DNA from: Marivirga sp.
GTDB taxonomy: Bacteria > Bacteroidota > Bacteroidia > Cytophagales > Cyclobacteriaceae
Assembly: GCF_024636815.1 (NCBI RefSeq)
Contig: NZ_JAGXGF010000227.1
Location: 1 to 43,220, forward strand
Direction of reading: 5' to 3'
Length of the DNA: 43,220 bases
Shown here: positions 36,803 through 43,220 of the stretch, piece after piece
Layout of the letters: every line of letters starts with the position of its first letter
How positions within the stretch are numbered: the stretch's first letter is position 1
Notes under the pieces: generated by a model
Seen by the model: the letters and a program-made list of their open reading frames with translations, nothing else
What the model was told of the DNA's origin: nothing
Database searches by the model: none
Position numbers and translations under genes: made by a program

Positions 36803-37468
36803 ATGGCATATACCGTAAAAATTACCAATGTGCTTTCCTTAACGCACAATGTGAAACAGATTACAACCGAAAAACCTAAAGATTACCAATTTACACCAGG
36901 GCAAGCCACAGAAGTAGCTATCAATAAAAAAGATTGGAAGGAAGAAAAAAGGCCATTCACTTTTACCTCCTTACCTGAAGATGAGCATTTAGAATTTGTT
37001 ATTAAAACTTATCATGATCATGAAGGAGTAACCCATGAAATAGATAGTCTTGTAGAAGGAGATGAATTGATTATTGATGATGCCTGGGGGGCAATTGAGT
37101 ATAAAGGCACTGGAACCTTTATTGCCGGTGGGGCAGGTATTACTCCTTTTATAGCAATTTTTAGATATCTGGATAAGAATAATAAGATTGGAGAAAATAA
37201 ATTAATTTTTTCCAACAAAACAGGAGATGACGTTATTCTGGAATCCTATTTTAATGATATTTTAGGTGATAATTTTATTTCTACCCTCACCCATCAGAAT
37301 ATTGAGGGGCATGATAATGAAATGGTTGATATGGAATTCTTGAATAAACATTTAGAAAATTTTACTCAACATTTTTATGTATGCGGACCTGATGCGATGG
37401 TTAAAGATGTGAGTAAGCAATTAGAGATGTTGGGAGCTAGCCCTGATGGAATAACTTTCGAAAATTAA
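36803..37468 (+). CDS. FAD-binding oxidoreductase (flavodoxin/ferredoxin reductase-like)
   Basis: RPFTFTSLPEDEHLEFVIKTY, GGAGITPFIAIFRYL, FYVCGPDAMVKDVSKQL. Confidence 0.88.
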   Translation: MAYTVKITNVLSLTHNVKQITTEKPKDYQFTPGQATEVAINKKDWKEEKRPFTFTSLPEDEHLEFVIKTYHDHEGVTHEIDSLVEGDELIIDDAWGAIEYKGTGTFIAGGAGITPFIAIFRYLDKNNKIGENKLIFSNKTGDDVILESYFNDILGDNFISTLTHQNIEGHDNEMVDMEFLNKHLENFTQHFYVCGPDAMVKDVSKQLEMLGASPDGITFEN

Positions 37469-37510
37469 AACGGTTTATGACCGACTTATTATTTGAAGGC
37501 CCCTTTAATT

Positions 37511-37615
37511 CCCCCAAAAGGGGGAAAACATTGCTATTAAGTTAAGACATATTTCCTTCTCCCGCAGGAGAAGGATTGAAGGATGAGGCTTTAAAAAAAG
37601 CTTAACTTAATAGCA
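37511..37615. repeat. Composite palindromic intergenic element
   Basis: CCCCCAAAAGGGGG (37511-37524); TGCTATTAAGTTAAG (37532-37546) / CTTAACTTAATAGCA (37601-37615); inner CCTTCTCC-cgca-GGAGAAGG (37555-37574). Confidence 0.8.
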
Positions 37616-37707
37616 TTGAGGAGGTAAGGGAGGATGTCCGAAGGGTCGGGACAGATTAAATTTTTATCAAACAAAATTATTCTACCAAAATTTTAATTGA
37701 TGATATC

Positions 37708-38376
37708 ATGAACATATTAGTAAGCGGAGCAGACGGAAATTTAGGAAGTGCAGTGGTCAATAAATTAAAATCAGAGAGTCATAAAATTTTTGGCCTTTTC
37801 GGAGATAAAGAGAAGGCTAAGAATTCAGAAGATGATTTTCAAAAGATGGCTATTGATTTGACTAATGCCAAAGCTGCTTTAGGAGCAATAGAGGAAGCTA
37901 ACAAAGCTTTTGGAGAAATAAATGGTGCCGTATTGACCGTTGGCGGCTATGCAGGTGGAGGTATTAAAGATGTGATTATCGATGACATCCATGATCAAAT
38001 CAGACTAAATTTTGATACCGCTTTTAATTTGGTGAAGCCACTCTTAGAGAAAATGCCCAAGGGCAGTCAAATATTTTTGATTGGAGCAAAGCCAGTTTTA
38101 TCAGCTAATGATTTGAAGAATGTGGTATCTTATGGGTTAGCTAAACAATTGATTTTCAGTTTAGCGGATATTATTAACGCTGATTTTTCTGAACATCAGA
38201 TTAGTGCTCATGTCATAGTGCCAAGTATAATTGATACACCACCTAATAGGGATGCCATGCCTGATATGAATTTTGATGATTGGGTGAAGCCTGAGCAAAT
38301 TGCAGATACTATTTTACATTATTTAAACCATCCAGAATTAAGAGAAGGAGTGATTAAAGCTTATGGAAATATGTAG
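37708..38376 (+). CDS. SDR family NAD(P)-binding protein
   Basis: NILVSGADGNLGSAVVNKL, GAVLTVGGYAGG, SYGLAKQLIFSLADIINADF. Confidence 0.85.
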   Translation: MNILVSGADGNLGSAVVNKLKSESHKIFGLFGDKEKAKNSEDDFQKMAIDLTNAKAALGAIEEANKAFGEINGAVLTVGGYAGGGIKDVIIDDIHDQIRLNFDTAFNLVKPLLEKMPKGSQIFLIGAKPVLSANDLKNVVSYGLAKQLIFSLADIINADFSEHQISAHVIVPSIIDTPPNRDAMPDMNFDDWVKPEQIADTILHYLNHPELREGVIKAYGNM

Positions 38377-38382
38377 AAATGA

Positions 38383-38425
38383 TTGTCTCAAAAGTTATTA
38401 TTAAATCAGCTTTTGAGACAACCTT
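38383..38425. terminator. Terminator hairpin between convergent genes
   Basis: TTGTCTCAAAAG (38383-38394) / CTTTTGAGACAA (38410-38421), followed by CCTTTAT. Confidence 0.7.
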
Positions 38426-38429
38426 TATA

Positions 38430-38648
38430 TTAAGATTTTAATAAATTACGCAATCCCAATAGGGCAATTATACTTCCTGCAATCAATGAAGTATAATACC
38501 ATGCTTCGCTCATACGATATGAATTTTCCTCCAATAAATCTGTTACTCTCTCACCTATAGGTGCATTTGGGCTGTGGTCTATAGCCCAGTAAATAATGAA
38601 TGAGCCTATTGCAATTAAAATAATTCCGATTAAAAGTCCTTTTTTCAT
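38430..38648 (-). CDS. Small two-TM membrane protein
   Basis: Two hydrophobic segments in a 72-aa ORF. Confidence 0.6.
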   Translation of the reverse strand: MKKGLLIGIILIAIGSFIIYWAIDHSPNAPIGERVTDLLEENSYRMSEAWYYTSLIAGSIIALLGLRNLLKS

Positions 38649-38800
38649 AGTTTAAAAAATTTGGTTTACGCAATTTACTGAAATTTAACAGAATCTTAAG
38701 ATGCGTAATTATGGATGTTTTTTATAAGATTTAAATTTATCCTATCTTTATGTAAATAGACTGGAACTAATTTCTTGAGCTTACGATTAGTCTAACAGAT

Positions 38801-39514
38801 ATGTCAAAAAAAGTTAAAAATATTCCTTGTGATTTGTGTCTAAGCAGGCGTAAATCAATGTTTAACGAACTTCCTAGTGACGCATTATGTGCATTAAGTG
38901 AACATAAAAGTACTTTATCTCATAATAAAGGGCAAGTTCTTTTCTTAGAAGGTACGCAACCTATGGGCTTATTTTGTATTAGCGAAGGAAAGGTTAAAAT
39001 TTATAAAACAGATGATTCTGGTAGAGAGCAAATTGTACGTTTAGCTCAGGCAGGCGACTTTTTAGGTTACAGAGCTTTACTTTCTGGAGAAAATTATAAT
39101 TCTTCTGCTACTATATTAGAAAATGCGAAGGTTTGTTTTATTCCCAAAAGCAGTTTTACAGACCTCATTTCCAAAGACCAAGGTTTTCAAAATAAATTGA
39201 TGCAAGCCGTTTGCCATGATTTAGGAGTTATGGAACAAAAAATGGCAGATATGGCAAATAAAACGGTAAGACAGCGTTTGGCTACCACTTTATTAATGTT
39301 GAAAAGCTCATATGGTATTGATGGTGACCAAAAAACAGAAATTGATATTGCATTAACCCGTGAAGATTTATCCAAGATTGTAGGGACTGCCACTGAAACA
39401 CTTATTCGTTTATTATCCGATTTTAAAAAAGATGGATTAATTGATTTAAACGGTAAAAAGATAAGCATAGTGAATGAGCGAGGACTAGCAAAAGAGATCG
39501 ACCTGTTCGCATAA
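38801..39514 (+). CDS. Crp/Fnr family transcriptional regulator
   Basis: cNMP-binding-like domain (KGQVLFLEGTQPMGLFCISEGKVKIYKTDDSGREQIVRLAQAGDFLGYRALL) and HTH (LTREDLSKIVGTATETLIRLLSDFKKDGLI). Confidence 0.93.
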   Translation: MSKKVKNIPCDLCLSRRKSMFNELPSDALCALSEHKSTLSHNKGQVLFLEGTQPMGLFCISEGKVKIYKTDDSGREQIVRLAQAGDFLGYRALLSGENYNSSATILENAKVCFIPKSSFTDLISKDQGFQNKLMQAVCHDLGVMEQKMADMANKTVRQRLATTLLMLKSSYGIDGDQKTEIDIALTREDLSKIVGTATETLIRLLSDFKKDGLIDLNGKKISIVNERGLAKEIDLFA

Positions 39515-39580
39515 TTTCATATTTTTCTGTTGATTACTGAACTATTGCCACATCATAAGGCTTATGTCTGCTGATTAATG

Positions 39581-39588
39581 TAATTTTG
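39581..39588 (+). promoter_or_regulatory. Putative -7 box TAATTTTG
   Basis: TAnnTTTG match ending 4 nt before ATG 39593. Confidence 0.4.
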
Positions 39589-39592
39589 TGCT

Positions 39593-40675
39593 ATGCAAGA
39601 GAAAGCAGTCCATATCGAAAAAGAAGTAATTGAAGTAAATCTTAGCAAAAAGGATATTCGAAAAATGTCCATTGAGGCTATAGCAGAAGAGTTAACTGCT
39701 TCTGGTGAAAAAGCTTTTAGAGCTAAGCAGATTTATGAGTGGCTTTGGGTGAAATCCGCCTCTTCTTTTGAAGAGATGACCAATTTATCCAAAAACTTAA
39801 GAGATTGGCTAAACGATAATTATTGTATCAATAGAATTACCATAGCGTCAAAGCAATTGAGTTCTGACAGAACGATAAAGGTAGCTTTCCGATTGCATGA
39901 TGGAAATGAAGTAGAAGGAGTGTTAATTCCTACTGAGAATAGAATGACAGCTTGCGTATCTTCTCAAGTGGGTTGTTCTTTAAGTTGTAAATTCTGTGCT
40001 ACAGGTTATTTGAAAAGAATGCGGAACCTCGAAGCAGCTGAAATTTACGATCAAGTAGTGATGATAAAAGAGTTGGCTGAAACCCATTATGACATGCCAC
40101 TTTCCAATATTGTATATATGGGCATGGGCGAACCGCTCTTGAACTATAAAAACATGATGGAATCCATTGAACACATCACCTCCGAAAAGGGATTGTTCAT
40201 GTCTCCTAAAAGAATTACGGTTTCCACTGCAGGCATTTCTAAAATGATTAAAAAGTTAGCGGATGATGATGCTAAATTTAATCTTGCTTTGTCATTGCAT
40301 GCTGCAAATGATGAGAAGAGAAGCCAAATCATGTCCATTAATGACAGTAATAACTTGCCGGTACTACGAGAAGCGTTGGAATATTATCACTCCAAAACCA
40401 AAAATAGAGTAACTTTTGAATATTGTGTATTCAATAATTTCAATGATAGCCTTGAAGATGCAAAAGAACTATGGCAATTTACCAAGTACGTTCCAGCTAA
40501 GGTTAATTTGATTGAATATAATCCCATAGAACAAGCTGATTTCACGAATACAGATGAAGATAAACTCGATATATTTGCTGCTTTTCTTGAAGACAGAGGA
40601 GTAATTGTAAATGTAAGAAGAAGCCGTGGTAAAGATATTGATGCTGCCTGTGGACAATTAGCTAATAAGCATTAG
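39593..40675 (+). CDS. rlmN: 23S rRNA (adenine(2503)-C(2))-methyltransferase
   Basis: EKAFRAKQIYEWLW, radical-SAM CSLSCKFCATG, YMGMGEPLLNY, SLHAANDEKRS, CGQL. Confidence 0.97.
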   Translation: MQEKAVHIEKEVIEVNLSKKDIRKMSIEAIAEELTASGEKAFRAKQIYEWLWVKSASSFEEMTNLSKNLRDWLNDNYCINRITIASKQLSSDRTIKVAFRLHDGNEVEGVLIPTENRMTACVSSQVGCSLSCKFCATGYLKRMRNLEAAEIYDQVVMIKELAETHYDMPLSNIVYMGMGEPLLNYKNMMESIEHITSEKGLFMSPKRITVSTAGISKMIKKLADDDAKFNLALSLHAANDEKRSQIMSINDSNNLPVLREALEYYHSKTKNRVTFEYCVFNNFNDSLEDAKELWQFTKYVPAKVNLIEYNPIEQADFTNTDEDKLDIFAAFLEDRGVIVNVRRSRGKDIDAACGQLANKH

Positions 40676-41023
40676 AAATTTAAATCAAATTTATTTTTTC
40701 TAGTTAAAAGGTGAAATCTAAATCCATTAGAGCGTAAATTTCATTAATATTTCCTTCATCAATCAGGTTGATTTATTATGTGACCTAATTTACATATTTC
40801 TAAAAATGAAATATGAATGAATATTGCATAATTCTCCATTCTTTGGATTGAAATTAGATCAGAAAAATTCATTCTAACATTTTTTTGGATTGTTTCAGTT
40901 TAAAAAGTAACCTAAAAACAATATTTTAATGTATTTAATTGAAAATTGGGTAAAAAAAACACCTAGAATTATTTTTGTATTTGTATAATTTCATAATTTA
41001 GGGTTTCGGAAAAACCAAAATTT

Positions 41024-42325
41024 ATGGATTTATCAATTTTCTCATCAATTCAGGGTTTGTTTTCACCCTTGTTAGCATCAAACCTTGAGAATACAGCTAC
41101 GGCAGCTTCTGAAATTAATTTAGAAATTTTAACTGTAAATAATTTATGGATGATGCTCTGCATTGCATTAGTATTCATTATGCATTTAGGATTTGCATGT
41201 GTTGAGGCTGGATTTACACAATCAAAAAATACAGTCAATATTCTTTTTAAGAATACCTTAACCCCTGCCATTGGACTAGTTTCTTATACTATTATTGGCT
41301 TTAATTTGATGTATCCAGAATTTGCAGACGGACCAGGATGGTTTGATTTTAACGGATTTTTTCTGGACGATTTTGCAGGATTGGATTATAATCAAAATTA
41401 TACATACTGGACAGACTTCTTGTTTCAGGCTATGTTTGCAGCCACTGCCGCAACAATTGTTTCAGGTGCAGTAGCAGAAAGAATCAAGATTTCTGCTTAT
41501 TTCATTTTTACTATCATTTTTGTGGGCTTTGTCTATCCTGCTATTGGAAGTTGGCAATGGGGTGGTGGTGCATTAGCTGCCATGGGTTTTTACGATTTTG
41601 CAGGCTCCACAATGGTTCATTCTGTTGGTGGATGGGGAGCTTTAGCCGGTATTATTGTATTGGGGCCAAGAATTGGAAAATACCTAAATGGAAAAGTTAT
41701 TGACAAAGAAGGCTCAAGTGTACCTCTTGCAACTATAGGGGTTTTTCTATTATGGTTTGGTTGGTTTGGTTTTAATGGCGGCTCCGTGCTTTCAGCAGAG
41801 CCACAGGCAACTTCTTTAGTGATTATGAATACTTCCCTGGCCGCAGCAGCGGGAGCCTTAGGGGGCTTTGTAATGGGTTATTTTACCTTTAAAAGATTAG
41901 ACCTTGGGATGGTGCTCAACGGAATTTTAGCAGGATTAGTAGGAATTACTGCTGGTGCAGATTTAATGACTCCTGGTCTGTCGCTTTTAATAGGATTTAT
42001 AGCTGGTAATTTAGTGGTACTTTCTGCTATTGGTTTGGATAAATTGAAATTTGATGATGCTGTTGGTGCAGTTTCTGTTCATCTTACTTGCGGAATATTT
42101 GGAACCTTGGCAGTTGGAATATTTGGAGAAAAAGCGGGTTGGGAGCAATTCGTCAATCAAGCTATTGGAGTAGCAGTATGTGCAGCAGCAGCTTTTGGCT
42201 CCGCTTTAATTTTATTCGTAATCCTGAAAAAGACAATTGGATTAAGAGTATCTAAGGAACATGAAGAACAAGGATTAGATAGCCATGAACATGGTATTAG
42301 AGGTTATACTATCACGTATGAGTAA
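41024..42325 (+). CDS. amt: Ammonium transporter (Amt family)
   Basis: GFACVEAGFTQSKNTVNILFKN, FDFAGSTMVHSVGGWGALAG, WFGFNGGS, VHLTCGIFGTLAVGIFG. Confidence 0.97.
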   Translation: MDLSIFSSIQGLFSPLLASNLENTATAASEINLEILTVNNLWMMLCIALVFIMHLGFACVEAGFTQSKNTVNILFKNTLTPAIGLVSYTIIGFNLMYPEFADGPGWFDFNGFFLDDFAGLDYNQNYTYWTDFLFQAMFAATAATIVSGAVAERIKISAYFIFTIIFVGFVYPAIGSWQWGGGALAAMGFYDFAGSTMVHSVGGWGALAGIIVLGPRIGKYLNGKVIDKEGSSVPLATIGVFLLWFGWFGFNGGSVLSAEPQATSLVIMNTSLAAAAGALGGFVMGYFTFKRLDLGMVLNGILAGLVGITAGADLMTPGLSLLIGFIAGNLVVLSAIGLDKLKFDDAVGAVSVHLTCGIFGTLAVGIFGEKAGWEQFVNQAIGVAVCAAAAFGSALILFVILKKTIGLRVSKEHEEQGLDSHEHGIRGYTITYE

Positions 42326-42334
42326 AAATGAATT

Positions 42335-42367
42335 AACTTTTCCAAAGTTCTAAACTTTGGAAAAGTT
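42335..42367. repeat. 15-bp perfect stem-loop between convergent genes
   Basis: AACTTTTCCAAAGTT-cta-AACTTTGGAAAAGTT; no long T tract. Confidence 0.8.
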
Positions 42368-42368
42368 A

Positions 42369-42893
42369 CTATTCAGCCCCCAACAACTGCACGCACAATT
42401 GATTAGGGCCAGGATAAAACTCAATAAACATAGAATCAACGGCTATATTTTGATCAATAGCAAACATTTTTAATTCTTGGAGCATATCATCAGGAGTGGG
42501 CATTGCTAAAACATTTGCCTCTATGCATCCTTTCACAGAAGTTGATCTTTTAAAAGTTTTGATTTCCCAACCTTTAGGCATTTCATAAATCATTTCATCT
42601 CCGATTGCAACTCCAATAAAATTATAAACAGCACCTGTTTTAGCATCCGCTTCACCATAATAGGCTATTGCGATTGCATTAGCTGTAGCTTCAGATTCTA
42701 CCAAATCCTTTGCCTGCATAAAAAGCATTTGTAAACTATCAGATCCAATTTTACCTTGATATTCAGTGCCCGCAATGGATACCAAAGCATCCTCTTCAAT
42801 AGATTTTTCAACTTCTTTAAATCCTCCTAAAATGGCATAGGCAATAATTGAAACTATTATTAGGGCAGTAATGATAAGTAATGCTTTTTTCAT
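42369..42893 (-). CDS. Hypothetical membrane-anchored protein
   Basis: N-terminal TM (ALLIITALIIVSIIAYAIL) and a soluble domain with no recognised family. Confidence 0.6.
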   Translation of the reverse strand: MKKALLIITALIIVSIIAYAILGGFKEVEKSIEEDALVSIAGTEYQGKIGSDSLQMLFMQAKDLVESEATANAIAIAYYGEADAKTGAVYNFIGVAIGDEMIYEMPKGWEIKTFKRSTSVKGCIEANVLAMPTPDDMLQELKMFAIDQNIAVDSMFIEFYPGPNQLCVQLLGAE

Positions 42894-43098
42894 GTGTATA
42901 TTATTTGATTTTAACTGTCACATGGAATTCGCGATAAATATTCATCTGGCGGTTGGTATAAATTCGCCCTCGAATATTTATGCTCATTTCATAGCTAGTT
43001 TTTATGATTTGCAGATTGAATTTAAAGAATTTTATAGATGCGACTTCAATTTTGGAACGAATAACTAATAACCTGAGATTCTAATTTGTAAATTCAGA

Positions 43099-43191
43099 TT
43101 TTCATATAATTCAATAGACAAGGCGTCTTTGAGAAGATATAGCGGGCTATATCGAGGGAAGATAACGCAGTATATTGGATTATATGGAAAA
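43099..43191. repeat. REP/MITE-like imperfect palindromic element
   Basis: TTTTCATATAATTCAATAG...ATATTGGATTATATGGAAAA outer imperfect inverted repeat; central GATATAGC-gg-GCTATATC (43136-43153). Confidence 0.6.
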
Positions 43192-43220
43192 GCTTTTCCT
43201 ATCCCACCTCTAAACAGCGA

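Noticed and set aside
1-43220. tRNA/rRNA genes
   Set aside because: No cloverleaf-like or rRNA-like segments recognised in the intergenic regions by eye; a tRNAscan-SE/Infernal run would be needed to be certain.

Overview
This 43.2 kb AT-rich window looks chromosomal and comes from a gliding Bacteroidota of Cytophagales type. The lineage call is inference, based on GldB, TAnnTTTG promoters and family content. It is gene-dense and mostly housekeeping: PDH E1-alpha (5'-truncated by the window edge), RibH, aspartate kinase, DsbD, MsbA-like ABC exporters, an LpxL-like acyltransferase, LOG protein, lytic transglycosylase, GldB, TerC, an NSS transporter with its MetS small subunit, Tpx, a kynurenine-pathway cluster (AMSDH-like ALDH, SDR, HAAO, ACMSD, MGMT, kynureninase, KMO), a Crp/Fnr regulator, RlmN and Amt. 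The strongest candidate for an undescribed system is a three-gene accessory cassette at about 5.7-7.7 kb. It encodes a 76-aa secreted four-cysteine peptide, a perfect hairpin with T-rich tail acting as a possible attenuator, a DUF4221-like beta-propeller lipoprotein and a CxxC lipoprotein. It lies next to dsbD and is flanked by two copies of the first 17 codons of a small membrane-protein gene, one intact and one a remnant ending in a stop. Other notable observations: an in-frame TGA that splits aspartate kinase exactly between the catalytic and ACT domains; two intergenic inverted-repeat pairs with identical 83-bp geometry; a 274-bp MITE-like element with 20-bp perfect terminal inverted repeats; and several REP-like palindromic elements. 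No tRNA, rRNA or CRISPR array was recognised. All family calls were made by reading the sequence; no database search was run.
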